The notes: a model not told the origin generated them from the letters alone. Counted from the first letter of the stretch, positions 36,401 to 44,872 are shown. The stretch: 64,000 bases of DNA from Globodera rostochiensis (GCA_018350325.1 JAEVLN010000018.1:1-64000); one strand, 5' to 3'. Program-made: numbers and translations.

Positions 36401-39400
36401 TTCTCTTTTCACATTCCCTTTTTGGTTTTTTAAATCCTAATTAAATGGGGGAAAAAAACATCTTCCAAAGATTAATACAGAGATTTCTGGAGAAATTTGA
36501 GGAGAAAAGCACAGAGATATAGGGTAATAGCGAGAGATTTCAGTAGAGATCCACGCCGAGATTTATGCCCACCCCCTCACTTCCTTTCCTCCAATCCTTT
36601 CCTCCCTTCCCTTCCTTTCCGTTCCTCCACTTCACCTCCCCTCCCTTTCTCTCAATATATTTTCTTCCATTCATCTCTTCCTCTCTGCCGTCTCTCTTCC
36701 CTTCGGTTCATCTCTTCCTTCCTCCTTCCTTTCCTCCACCTCACCTTCCTTCCTATCTTCCTTTCTTTCCTTACGTGCATCCCTTCCTGCCATCCGTTCC
36801 TCTCTTCGGTTACTCTCTTTTTCCGTTCATCTCTTCCATTCCTCCACCTACCCTTCCTTCCCTCCTTTCCTCTCTTCCTTTCATCCACCTCACCTCCTTT
36901 TCTCTCTTCCATTCCTCCACCTTCCCTTCCTTCCTCCCCTCCTTTCCTCTCTTCCTTTCATCCATCTCACCTCCTTTTCTCTCTTAATTTTCTATCTTCT
37001 CTTCCGTTCATCTTTTCCTTTCCTCCACGTTCCCTTCCTTTCTCTCTTCCCTTCCTCTCTTCCCTTCCGTTCATCTCGTCCATTCATCCACCTCACCTCA
37101 TTTCTCTCTTTTTTCTATCTTCTCTTCCGTTCATCTTTTCCTTTCCTCCACCTTCCCTTCCTTCCTCCCCCCATTTCCTCTCTTCCTTTCATCCACCTCA
37201 CCTCCGTTTCTCTCTTCCTTTCCTCCACCTTACCTCCTCCTTTCCTCAATTCCTCTCTTCTCTTCCGTTCATCTCTTCCTTTCTTCCGCTCACCTTTTTT
37301 ATTTTCTTCCTTCCTTCCATCCATTCCTCACCTCACTTCTTCCCTTCCTTTCTTTTTTCCGTTCATCTCTTCCATTCCCCTCTTTTCTTACGTTAATCTT
37401 TTCTTTCCACCCCTCACCTTTTTCCTCTCTTCCTTCGCTTCCTTCCTCAAATACCTTCTTCTCTTCCTTCCCTCCCTTCCGCACCTCCCTTCTTCTCTTC
37501 CTTTCTGCCTTCCGTTCATCTCGTTCCTTCCTTCACTTTTACCTCTTCCTTTCCTCTTTTCACCTTTTTTCCTCGCTTCCTTTCCTTCCTTCCTCACCTC
37601 CCTTCTTTTCATCCTTTCTTCGTTCCTTTTCTTCAATTCCTCTCTTCTCTTCCGTTCATCTCTTATTTTCCTACGCTCACCTTTTTTCTTCTCTTCCTTC
37701 CCTCTCTTCCTCACCTCCCTTCTTTTCTTCCTTTCGTTCCTTCCATTCCTCTCTTCTCTTCCGTTTATCTCTTCCTTTCATCGGCTCACTTTCTCTCTCC
37801 TTCCTTCCTTCCTTCCCTCCCTTCTTCTCTTCCTTTCTTCCTTCTCTTCATCTCCTTCCTTTCCCCCCGCTCACCTTTTTTTCTAGCTTCGCTTCCGTTC
37901 TTCCGCTCACCTTTTTCCTCTCTTCCTTCCCTCCCTTCCTCACCTCCCTTCTTCTCTTTTTTCTTCCTTCTCTTCATCTCCTTCCTTCCTTCTCTTTTCC
38001 TCCTCTTTCCTCCCCTCACCTTTTTTGCTCTCTTCTTTTCTTCCTTTCATTTCTCCTCCACCTTCCCTTCTTTCCTCTTTTCCGTTCATCTTTTCCTTTC
38101 CTCCACCTCACCTCCCCTCCCTTTCTCTCAACATTTTTTTCTTCCATTCTTTCTCTTCCTCTCTTCTCTTGCCTTCAGTTCATCTCTTCCTTCCTTTGCT
38201 CCACCTCACCTTCCTTCCGATCTTTCTTTTCTTCCCTTCCGGGCATCCTTTCCTTCCATCCGTTTCTCTCTTTCTTCCCTCTCTTTCATTTCTGTTTTCC
38301 CTTTTGATCATCACTTTCTTTTCTTCCCTTTTGTGCTCTTACTTTCCTCTCCACGCCCCCCCCCTCGCTTCCTCTCTTCCGTTCCTCGCTTCCCTTTCGT
38401 TCATCTCTTCCTTCCCCCCCCCTCTCCCTCCTCTCCTCTCTGCTTTGCCTCTCTTCCTTCTCCCACCTCCCTCCTCTCTCCCTCTCTTCTTTTCTTCCCC
38501 TCCGCTCATCTCTTACTTCTCGCCTCCTCCTTTCTCCCTCTTCCTTTTTTCTTCCCCCCCCCCTCCCTACACTCTCCCTCTTTCTCTCCTGCGCTCTCAC
38601 CTCTTTTTCTTTCTGAAATTTGTGTTGTTTTTTAATTAAAATACTGCTAAAAACATTTTAAAAAAATTTAAATAAAAAAACTTGACTTTAAAATATTTTT
38701 AATTTAATATTATTTAATTAAAAAACTAATTTTGGCACTCGGGATTTGATCCCAAACAATAACCAATGCCCACCCACCAAGTGCTTAACCACTACACCAC
38801 CGATTCAACTGTGGATTTCCCTTATTTTCCCCTCACCAACCCCCACCCGTTTGTCTTTTTCGAACATTTTTTGATTCTTGTCAGCAGCACATCTACCCTT
38901 CAGACTTGGCTGATCCGGCCCATCTATAGCTCATTTGATAGCCCATGGTCTGTAGATGTGCCCTCCAAAACATTCCATCAACGGTTAGGGTACTCCCCGC
39001 CGAGCTGGGAGCCAAACAGTGGGGGGTGGTCAGGAAATTTGTGCCAATTTTTGACCATTTTTAGGGATTTTCTCGAAAATGCCTAACCCTAACTTTAATT
39101 CTACACCTTCCCTATATCGGCAACCCCAAACTATGGGGGGTCTTGTGAAAAGAGTTTTTTGATCCGACCCCTTGTTCAAGAGTTATTCCACAAAAGGTGT
39201 AAAAAGGGGGTAGAAATTTCTTATATAGGGAATGAGAGTTGGCACCCCGCTCCCCGACGATTTTGGTATCTCCGACAGTGCCTTCCCCGGCAACCCCGAC
39301 CTCCCCCTCCCGACTCCGACAATGTGTTCTTCCCCGACCTTTCAACCCCGATCCCCGACTTTTCCCTCCCCAAATGTCGGGGTGCCAACCCTACTAAATT

Positions 39401-40317
39401 AAGAAAAAAACAAACAAATAAGATTGATTGATTGATTGATTATACTACTTTTCGATCAGATCACAGATCTGGTAATGGTGCGTGAGAAGTGCCGTTTCTT
39501 GGCCATCCGGCACAATGCGCGGGGGTGGCGGCAATGCAATCACATCGATTGGGGCTGCCGATGTGCCTTAAATCATTATTATATAAATAGGCACCAAAAA
39601 TGTATGCAAAAATGTATAACTTAATTATAGTAAATATAAAAAGAAATAATTTAGGTATATAAATACAATTTTTGCTCTTTCACTCATAGAAATTGGAATT
39701 AAAAAATAAGCAAATAGAAGGTTTGTATTAACAAATCTTTATTTTAAATTTGTATTATATTAACGTGCCAAAAAAAATATCGATGTATTATTTGAATATT
39801 AGAATTGTTCGAATTTTCCTAGTAAAATTTCAAAATATTCAAATAATAGAAGATTTAGTATTTTTAATTCGGGTTTTCTTTGTTATTTCTTTTTTTATTT
39901 AAAAAATTGAATTTTACTAAAAAATTAATTTTGTGAAGATATTCAATTAATGTATACCTAACTCCTCGTAAATATTTTCAACTTCTACCAGGAACTCGAA
40001 TTTTACTCCTAATATTTAAAATTTTCTTTTTTTCTAAAAAAATATTAAATTTTACAAGTAAATTCGAATTTGAGTTTAAAAAGTTTTTTTTAATTCAAAT
40101 CTAGTATTTTGAATATTTTCAAATACTTTCGTTTAATCTTAATATATTCAAATATATTATACGACGATATAAATTAATAAATATTACGGCTCGTCGATGG
40201 TATTGCGTCGTGTTGTTGCAGTTGTTGTTCACCGCTGTTGTGGTGGCATTGGCATTTTGGCTCTTCAAAACTTGTGGCCAGTGCGTTTGCCGTCAAAACG
40301 TTGTTGAGCACGTCCAT
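17007..40317 (-). CDS. lin-2: CASK/LIN-2 MAGUK scaffold, complete 30-exon model
   Basis: Exons, 5' to 3': 40317-40188, 39566-39449, 33197-33085, 33031-32937, 32550-32462, 32401-32306, 32200-32106, 31901-31818, 31727-31636, 31174-31076, 30761-30660, 30051-29904, 29655-29588, 29504-29403, 24344-24177, 23565-23443, 23227-23085, 22724-22550, 22131-22021, 20568-20444, 20339-20224, 20165-20038, 19738-19568, 18807-18703, 18619-18563, 18467-18341, 18284-18166, 17769-17686, 17631-17551, 17186-17007. All junctions are in phase and total 1148 codons with the TGA stop. Domain order is CaM-kinase-like pseudokinase, L27, PDZ, SH3, hook, guanylate-kinase-like, as in animal CASK. The protein should be a membrane-associated scaffold that organises receptors, channels and adhesion molecules with LIN-7 and LIN-10 partners. 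It is longer than the mammalian protein (about 920 residues) because of an N-terminal extension and linker insertions. Introns after 19568, 18703, 18563 and 17686 start with GC. The exon joins are my inference; family identity is firm. Confidence 0.95.
17343..17362 (-). pseudogene. vestigial copy of the start of CASK exon 30
   Basis: Inside the last intron, the minus strand reads CTCCAG and then CCTGACGGCAGTCTGGAGCG, nearly the same as the start of exon 30 (CCTGATGGCAGTTTGGAGCG at 17186-17167), and then dissolves into a T run. The acceptor-like CAG is also kept. It is too short to code usefully and would break the frame if spliced in. Confidence 0.75.
17905..18140. repeat. ATCGAGA/TCGATC-rich element in CASK intron 27
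   Basis: Many GATCGAGATT-like and CGATCAAA-like units lie between GGACTTGCGGACCGATC (left) and CCCGAACTC (right). Related sequence lies at 23600-24142, 30880-31000 and in the duplicated fragment at 55750-56098. Confidence 0.6.
18563..20339 (-). CDS. lin-2: CASK exons 21-25: SH3 and hook region with insertion
   Basis: Exon 21 encodes [17 protein letters not shown] and [15 protein letters not shown], the SH3 core. In mammals the next strand ([13 protein letters not shown]) follows after a few residues. Here exons 22 and 23 add roughly 90 residues rich in Ser, Gly, Ala and Thr before [12 protein letters not shown]. Exon 24 starts [14 protein letters not shown] and contains SKKK in the hook, which in CASK binds protein 4.1. 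Exon 25 is [19 protein letters not shown]. Introns after exons 23, 24 and 25 start GCAAA instead of GT; the flanking reading frames match the family only if these GC donors are used. Confidence 0.92.
19325..19460. repeat. 23-bp G/T-rich tandem repeat in CASK intron 23
   Basis: About six copies of TTTTTTGGTCAATATTTTGG plus GGT. The flanks match the interior of the hAT-like element at 27712-28169. Next to it, GCGGTAGCGGTTCCCATCCC is the inverse of sequence at about 55165, so the whole may be a MITE fragment. Confidence 0.75.
20444..22724 (-). CDS. lin-2: CASK exons 18-20: PDZ domain
   Basis: Exon 18 (22724-22550) has an acidic linker and then [19 protein letters not shown], where PMGITL is the carboxylate-binding loop region. 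Exon 19 (22131-22021) has [20 protein letters not shown] and [10 protein letters not shown]. Exon 20 (20568-20444) finishes the fold with [20 protein letters not shown] and leads toward SH3. CASK PDZ domains bind C termini of neurexin and syndecan type. The intron between exons 19 and 20 carries the 47-bp minisatellite at 20613-21941. Confidence 0.95.
20613..21941. repeat. 47-bp minisatellite, about 27 copies, inside MITE-like termini
   Basis: The unit begins ATCAGAGTCGGGGATTTGTC and continues through AAAATCGTCAGGGATCGGGG to TATTCT. Copies differ at a few positions. Because 47 is not a multiple of three, the same peptide appears in all three plus frames, giving open frames of over 400 codons that are not genes. 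The array lies in CASK intron 19 and is bordered by TAGAGGGTTGGCAC and GTGCCAACCCTA, the termini also seen at 39233-39393. Confidence 0.9.
22745..22895. repeat. CCCCGAC-rich MITE-like patch in CASK intron 17
   Basis: Repeated CCCCGACCCCGA-like units and an inverse GGTCGGGG near the right side resemble the elements at 42970-43120 and 47075-47261. Termini are not clear. Confidence 0.5.
23604..24142. mobile_element. hAT-like MITE with 42-bp tandem interior (CASK intron 15)
   Basis: The ends TAGAGGAGCTCGGAC and GGTCCGTGCTCTA are imperfect inverses. The interior has about six copies of a 42-bp unit with GAGAATCTCGTAAAATCTAA and CGAAATTCATTC. The flanks ATAATAAT and ATAAAATT agree at six of eight positions. 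Confidence 0.55.
24177..29655 (-). CDS. lin-2: CASK exons 13-15: L27 region
   Basis: Exon 13 ends [11 protein letters not shown], exon 14 reads [14 protein letters not shown] to ELHQLLL, and exon 15 starts [10 protein letters not shown] and ends [11 protein letters not shown]. These align with the paired L27 helices of CASK (VLDSLEEIHALTDC, LHTLLDLYDKI). In the family, L27 domains heterodimerise with SAP97/DLG and LIN-7. The intron between exons 14 and 15 is 5.06 kb and contains MITEs, a palindromic element, a CTG microsatellite and several GC-rich exon-like patches. Exon 16 (23565-23443) continues with [14 protein letters not shown], matching the conserved segment after the second L27. Confidence 0.92.
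24503..24619. mobile_element. 117-bp pogo-derived MITE
   Basis: It keeps only the pogo termini CCGTATTACCTCTATTAGTA and its inverse, with GGGGGGGTTACAATTAGAGG between, flanked by TA on each side. It lies in the large CASK intron 14 and is the smallest member of the family seen here. Confidence 0.9.
25500..25712. repeat. GTCTCG/CTCGAG-type MITE copy
   Basis: Tandem units contain AAAAAGTCTTGGG and GGCTCTCGGTCCCGGGTCTC. The right end TTCTCGAGCATCACTG matches the terminus of the element at 16612-16956. The left terminus is unclear. Confidence 0.55.
26375..26490. mobile_element. CTCGAG-type MITE, short copy
   Basis: The ends TAGGGATGCTCGAGAG and TTCTCGAGCATCACTG enclose a short interior with GGTCTCGAACCGAGAAATG. 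No target duplication is evident. Confidence 0.6.
27030..27435. repeat. palindromic element with ATGAAAGCTC arms (CASK intron 14)
   Basis: The left arm contains CCGGTCCGAAGGTCGAAAGG, AACCCATTAGGTCGAACAT and AATGAAAGCTCTCGAT. The right arm has the inverses, ending CGACCTTCGCACCGGATG. The centre reads AAAGTTATGGCCAGAAA followed by its inverse. The same arms recur at 46490-46780. The plus-strand open frame here is not conserved coding sequence. Confidence 0.7.
27606..27632. repeat. CTG trinucleotide microsatellite
   Basis: About eight CTG units are flanked by several GCATGC palindromes in CASK intron 14. Confidence 0.9.
27712..28169. mobile_element. hAT-like MITE, 458 bp
   Basis: The ends TAGGGCCCGGATT and AATCCGGGCCCTA are exact inverses. 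The flanks GTTGTTAT (27704-27711) and GTTGTTAC (28170-28177) agree at seven of eight bases. The interior has AAATATTGAC and CCCCAAAAAG units also found in the pogo relative at 14418-15445 and, inverted, near 19250-19450. Confidence 0.85.
30660..39566 (-). CDS. lin-2: CASK exons 2-11: CaM-kinase-like pseudokinase domain
   Basis: The domain begins at [20 protein letters not shown] and keeps the VAIK-type lysine ([11 protein letters not shown]). The catalytic loop reads HRDIRPHN, with Arg in place of the usual Lys; the metal-binding DFG is GLG ([11 protein letters not shown]). Mammalian CASK likewise has GFG there and phosphorylates weakly without magnesium, so regulation by binding rather than strong catalysis is expected. 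The APE-like motif is QFMAPEVV, and the domain ends with an autoinhibitory-helix-like segment ([10 protein letters not shown]). The donor for exon 9 (31636, GTCAGT) was chosen because it gives the same length as other CASK proteins at [12 protein letters not shown]. The intron between exons 2 and 3 (33198-39448) holds the 2976-bp tandem duplication. Confidence 0.93.
31243..31583. mobile_element. hAT-like MITE, exact 8-bp target duplication (CASK intron 9)
   Basis: The left end is CAGGGTTGCC and the right end CAACCCTG. GCTTAAAA is present on both sides (31235-31242 and 31584-31591). The interior has CCAAGGACA units in both orientations. Related, less complete sequence is at 6480-6600, 24890-25030 and 42232-42542. 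Confidence 0.85.
32570..32835. repeat. about 112-bp tandem repeat, 2.3 copies (CASK intron 4)
   Basis: Near-identical copies start at about 32570, 32685 and 32797, each with TTTTTGTTGTTCTTTCCAAT-like and AATATTCCAAAATTTAAACT sequence. Confidence 0.85.
33283..36256. repeat. 2976-bp tandem duplication, copy 1 (CASK intron 2)
   Basis: The unit starts AACCAGTGCCCGGTGGGCAC, continues with a strong hairpin (GGCGCGCTTCGCGCGGC) followed by nine T, then about 2 kb of pyrimidine-rich DNA (33590-35640), a tRNA-like piece and a 400-bp tail. Ser/Pro/Phe/Leu-rich plus-strand frames (up to 299 codons) and Arg/Glu/Lys-rich minus-strand frames come from the CT bias; they have no domain pattern and lie in an intron. 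Confidence 0.95.
35758..35830 (-). other. tRNA-derived sequence, copy 1
   Basis: The minus strand starts CGGTGGTGTAGTGGTTAAGC (A-box-like) and ends GGGATCAAATCCCGAGTGCC (T-arm-like). The acceptor stem does not pair, so this is a tRNA-derived repeat, not a working tRNA gene. Confidence 0.55.
36257..39230. repeat. 2976-bp tandem duplication, copy 2 (CASK intron 2)
   Basis: It is offset from copy 1 by exactly 2976 bases, and the first 2.7 kb is almost identical, differing mainly in C-run lengths and one T/G change near 38446. The last 200-250 bases (from about 39016) differ at many positions from copy 1 (36040-36256). Confidence 0.95.
38734..38806 (-). other. tRNA-derived sequence, copy 2
   Basis: Identical to the piece at 35758-35830, carried along by the 2976-bp duplication. 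Confidence 0.55.
39233..39393. mobile_element. GGTTGGCACC-type MITE
   Basis: The left end TGAGAGTTGGCACC and right end GGTGCCAACCCTA enclose CCCCGAC-rich sequence. The same termini border the 47-bp minisatellite at 20613-21941, so this looks like a short form of that element. It sits at the downstream edge of the 2976-bp duplication. Confidence 0.6.
39780..39856. repeat. dispersed ATTCAAATAATA-type inverted repeat
   Basis: TTTGAATATTAGAATTGTTC and AAAATATTCAAATAATAGAA form inverted halves with a TTTTCCTAGTAAAA-like middle. Similar copies lie at about 19035-19105, 30190-30265 and 40100-40155, all in CASK introns. Confidence 0.55.
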
Positions 40318-40352
40318 CGGTCGGCGAATGGAGCAAAATGCATTCGGAAATT

Positions 40353-40366
40353 CTGCAAAAATGATT
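40353..40366 (-). promoter_or_regulatory. lin-2: probable spliced-leader trans-splice acceptor of lin-2
   Basis: On the minus strand a T-rich tract ending TTTTTGCAG lies 35 nt before the chosen ATG (40317), with no upstream exon or donor apparent. An acceptor so close to the start codon is typical of SL trans-splicing in nematodes; a 5' UTR intron is the alternative. An earlier ATG just after the acceptor is out of frame and ends in a short frame. Confidence 0.5.
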
Positions 40367-41009
40367 TTTTAAAATGTTTAATTGGTAAATTTACATTTTG
40401 CCTTTCTTTATAAATAAAGTTTGAGCAAAAGTTTGAACATTTTGTGCTTTAATTTATTAAATTCTTACATAAAAATGTCCAAAACAGCATCACTTTGTGA
40501 GGTTTATTTATGTGTTTTTATTATAATTTTTATAAAAATAAATAAAAATGCAATTTGTTGACGGCGGTGAGAATAATTTGTAGCACCAACAAATTAAAAT
40601 GAGCTAAAAAAATACCAAAAATATTATTTAAAAACATGTTAATAACTAACTAACTATCATAAATTTAAAAATAGTTAAATTTGTAAATTTCAAAAAATTT
40701 TAATTTAATAGGGATTTATTAGCAAAAAAAATGTAGATGACAATACACGAAAATAAATTGAAAATTTTTTTTTATAACCAAAGAAGGAGAAGAAAACCCC
40801 CATTTTTCAGCATCGTGTCCCAACTTGGGCACAGGCTTTTGAAAAAGATTTGTTGGAAAATCCCCTGGGGGGACATCGCCGCCAAAAATCCGTGGAGCGA
40901 TGCGACGCGGGGATTTTGCTTGGAAATTTTGATGATGAATGAGCGGGGGGCGGGGGGGGGGGGTGAAGAACACTGCTCTTTCGCCGCAGGGGATTTTCCC
41001 GGAAAAAAA

Positions 41010-41245
41010 CAGGAAAGTGTTTGAGCGTTTAAAATAATTAATAATTAAAATATAAAATTTAAAAATCCAATTGAATTCTTAAATATGCAATTAACGAGTA
41101 TAACACATATGCTTTTCCAAAAAAACAGGGAAAGTGTTTGAGCGTTTCAAATAATTAATAATTAAAAAAATAATACAAAATTTAAAAATCCAATTGAATT
41201 CTTAAATATGCAATTAACGAGTAGAACACATATGCTTTTTCAAAA
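41010..41245. repeat. about 118-bp tandem duplication upstream of lin-2
   Basis: Two near-identical copies begin at about 41010 and 41127 with GGAAAGTGTTTGAGCGTTT and include ATATGCAATTAACGAGTA. They lie about 0.7-0.9 kb upstream of the CASK start. Confidence 0.85.
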
Positions 41246-42231
41246 GCTCTTTTAAAATGCGTTTTTGATTTTTCTTTTCTTGTCAATTTTAGGGCCAAAA
41301 CGACGATAATAGGTAATTATGGGTCGGGCGGGGCTCCAGAAAATTATTAATGAGGTTGTCGCGTCGCGTCAGCGCTTCTGGGGCCAAAACGAGCCTAATC
41401 CATCATTTGCCTGGCGGCGGTGACAGCGCCGGAGGGAATTTTCGGGCGATGTGAAAGATCAGCCAGCCCCCCCCCCTCTCCCCGCTGTCCCTCATTTACC
41501 TTGGCCACCGGCTCTCTAATGAGGCCAATTTTTGGGGCTAAGAAAAATATTGATGAAATTTTTAAGGAAATGCATAAATTTTTGCGTTAAAAACATTTTT
41601 AATCAAAAAAAGAAGAATTAGAGAATACTGGTCTTAAATAAGGGAATTTAAAAATATTTTAAGTACAATACAATTTAAGTCGTCGTCGTGTAAAACCAAC
41701 TGATAAGATAACGAACGAACGACCATTCTGAAAATACCAAATTTTTTTCGAATTAATCAAAATAAATTTATATATAACTTTTATTTAGTGGTATTAAATT
41801 GCCAACATTCCATTATAGTATTTCCGGGTGGTCTTCAGAGGGGTTAAAATAACAAAAAAAAATTTTGTAATTTTTGCTGAAAATGGGGGCAAAAAAAAAT
41901 CCAATTTCACAGCGACGACCCCGTTATTATAATCGAACATGAATGGATTATAGGGGCCGGTGGGGGGGGGGGGGGAAATAATTTCGGACCACAACAAAAC
42001 GCCGGGGGGGGGGGGGGAGAAGGCTTTGAGAGGGAAGAATTGATTGGGGGGGGGGGGCGGGGAGATTGGCTCTCATACATAAATATGGACAAAAAAAATT
42101 TTGGGCGGTTAGGATTTTTAAATTAAAAAAAATTGGACCTGGGAAAGGGGGCAATGGAGCAAAAATGTTGTGATTTTTTGTTGTCAATTTTTTATGAACT
42201 TTTAATTCAAAAATGGGGGGAAAAATTTGTA

Positions 42232-42542
42232 CAGGGCTCCCATCGAGTAATGACAATTCACAAGTACAAACATTGTTGATTTCCAAGTACATAACGGGCC
42301 AATTTTACGAAATTTAAGTACACCCAAAAAAAAATTTCTCCAAAATCAATTTGAGGGCCAAATTTAGGGGTTTACCCAAAGATCAGAACCGTATTTTTTA
42401 TTGAAAATTTTGAATCTACACAATGCCAAATCGCGAGTACAAATTTTCAACTCCGGCCGAGGCAAGTACATTTTTAATTTTAAGTACGAGGGTCCATTTT
42501 CAAGCACCGTACTTGCCATTCAAGTACGTAATGAGAGCCCTG
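42232..42542. mobile_element. hAT-like MITE related to 31243-31583
   Basis: The ends CAGGGCTCCCATC and GAGAGCCCTG are inverses. The interior has CAAGTACA units where the relative has CAAGGACA. The flanks do not give a good 8-bp duplication. Confidence 0.6.
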
Positions 42543-43609
42543 ATTTTACATAATATAAAATTTGAATTAAAATTTAGTATCAATTTTTGTTTTTGAATAT
42601 AGGCCTTAGAAAAAGCTAAGTAAAACTTTTTAATTTTTTGATTAAAAACCCGAAAAAAACATGTTTTTTGTTTTTTTAGACGAAAAATGGATGAGAAAAA
42701 AGTTTAATTAATTTTCAAAAAAGTATAAATAAACAAAAATTTCCCACACTTTGTGAGAGAACACATTTTGGGGGAAATTCGATCGGGCATTTTTCGTCGT
42801 CAATGACGGAAACAAATTGCGCCGCCGGTGTGGTGGGGGGAGTTGTGCAAATATTTGCGAATTCCGCGAGGCAAAAAATGGTGAAAATGAGAAGAAAATG
42901 CCATCCCCCGCCGGCGGCGTCCATGGGAAAGTTTTTCGTCAATCAAAATTTTCGATAAAAATGCAATTTTTTCAATTAGGGTTCCACCCCGACCCCTCGG
43001 GGGCGGGAAAGTCGGGGTCGGGGACGAAAATCCCCGACCAAAAAAGTCGGGGTCGGGGTTTTTCCCGGTAAAAACTCCGAAAAAATTCAAAAAAATCGGG
43101 GATGAAAACCCCGACTAAAAAAAAAAATTTCGATGGCATTCAGGGATCAGGAAATTATTTGAGATTAGCTCATTTTTCAACAACAAAAAAAAATTTTCCA
43201 ATTTTTTTGCGAATCCTTAAATATCAAAATTTAAATTTGTTATTAATCTCAAGATTTGGGGGTCAATGGATTTGTTGAAAAATGCCAATTTTTCTCGAAA
43301 GCCGTAGAGAGAGAGGAGGCGGCTGGAGGTAATTAGGCCCCGGTTTCTGACAGGAAATGCGAAAATTTGATGGGCCTAGGACGGGGGGGGGCAGGGGGGC
43401 GGGCGAAGGTTGTCGTCGCCAGAGGGCGCGGCCTCGGCACCGCTTCTTCAGCGAGCCTGCGCTTAAATGGCACTGCCCGCCGGGGCCATGCCACGCCGCA
43501 GCTCCTGCTGGCTGCTTAGGGCCCCCTGTTTTGTGTGTGTGCAATGTGTGTGTGTGTTGATTGACTCCCCGGGGGGCTAAAAGGCACTCTAAGCACTCAT
43601 TAAAAGGAT

Positions 43610-43920
43610 GGCCAGAGAAAAGCGTGGCCAGATAAGAGAGGAAGACAGAGAGACAGAGAGAGAGGGAGAGAGAGAGAGAAAGGAAGGAAGCTCTTGAACA
43701 CAGGCACTAGAGGAGGAGAAGAGAAAGAGAATGTTGGTTAGAGAATCAGAGAAAAGAGGGTTAGAGAGAACAGAAAAAGAAAGAGAACGTTGGTTAGAGA
43801 GTCCAAGAAAAGAGAGCTAAGGAGAAGAGAAAGAAAACGTTGGTTAGAGAGAGTCATAGAAGAGAGAGTTAAGAGAGAAGGCACGAGATAGTGGAAGTTA
43901 GAGAACAGAGAAGGCAACAG
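43610..43920. repeat. GA-rich repeat with about 60-bp periodicity
   Basis: AGAGAGAG tracts, then repeated GAACGTTGGTTAGAGAG-like units at about 43730, 43787 and 43838. Confidence 0.7.
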
Positions 43921-44122
43921 AATGGGTGCAGACAAGCAGAGCAGGCTGTTCAGTGTCTACCCATTATTGCCAAGTCTCCTTGCTAACGGTGCAGCAGAGA
44001 AAGAGCAAAAGCATCCTTTCGCCTCTGCGTCTGGCACCAATTGTTGGCAATCATGTGTAAAAAAAATTCTTTTATTTTTGTGCAGATTTGCACCGATCCA
44101 AGCAAAAGGAAAAGACCTGCTG

Positions 44123-44688
44123 ACAAAGGAAGGTCCCCCCAGGTGTCCGTGGAGTTTCGGTATGAAATTTGGTGGGTGGATAAAGCACCCCTGGGTTTAT
44201 AAACTAAAATATTGCTAGTTATTGCAAAATGCCCTCCGGGGAGGAGATATAAGGCTTTAAAAAATTTATTTTTAGAAATCAAAACGGTCGCCCCTATGGT
44301 TTTGCGACCCCACTTGAGAAAATCGACAACCCCTAGTCTAAGAAGGGCCAAACAAAGTTTTTCAAAAAGATTCTTCTAACCAAAAAAGAATTTAAACAAA
44401 TCATAAATAATCGATCTGCACCCAACAGGGTTTGAACCTGTGAAGGGCAAAAACCAACCGGAAAGGATAAGCACTGTACCAACGGAAGTCGGAATTGAAA
44501 TTTTTCTTAGATAGTTAGTACAGGAATGATAATGGAGAAAGTTATGGGCGGCTTCAAATTAACATGTTGTGGTGGCTTAAAAAGATCTCCTCCCCGGAGG
44601 GCATTTTGCAATAACTAACATCAGTTTAGTTAAAAACCCTAGGGTGTTCTAACCGAACCCCCATGTACACCTGGGGACCTTCCTTTGT
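44123..44688. mobile_element. MITE with ACAAAGGAAGGTCCCC inverted ends
   Basis: Arms of about 110 bp (44123-44245 and 44583-44688) are imperfect inverses, sharing CCAGGTGT and GCAAAATGCCCTCCGGGGAG. Between them, at 44405-44495, lies a minus-strand tRNA-like piece with GGTTCAAACCC. No ORF of interest. Confidence 0.7.
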
Positions 44689-44872
44689 GTTTGCCGTGAG
44701 TGTTGAAATTTTTTTTGAAATTTTAATGTAGAAATTATGATTTGGCATTGCGTCGATCAAATTTTTGGCAATGGTATGGAATCGGAGTCCTAACGGGAAA
44801 AATTTTAAAAGTTCAGAATGCATGTTTTCTAGGGTAAAAATAAGCGTAGAGTAAAGAATAGGCAAAATGTTA

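Larger units (their letters stand above)
41246..44122. other. intergenic DNA upstream of lin-2, no convincing gene
   Basis: It contains long G or C runs (41466-41475, 41960-42060), a hAT-like fragment (42232-42542), a GGGGTCGG-rich patch (42970-43120), a GC-rich island at 43300-43560 with a GT microsatellite, and a GA-rich stretch (43610-43920). The GC island has open frames on both strands but nothing recognisable. Confidence 0.4.

Noticed and set aside
33521..37396. Two identical 299-codon Ser/Pro/Phe/Leu-rich frames
   Set aside because: They are translations of pyrimidine-rich intronic DNA, identical only because the 2976-bp unit is duplicated; there is no domain or signal pattern.
42232..42542. 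8-bp target duplication for this hAT-like element
   Set aside because: The flanking octamers agree at only five positions, so the duplication is not claimed although the termini are.
43300..43560. GC-rich exon-like island with GGQCHLSAGSLKKRCRG on the minus strand
   Set aside because: No splice partner, both strands open, no recognised family; it may be a CpG-rich regulatory patch but cannot be supported.
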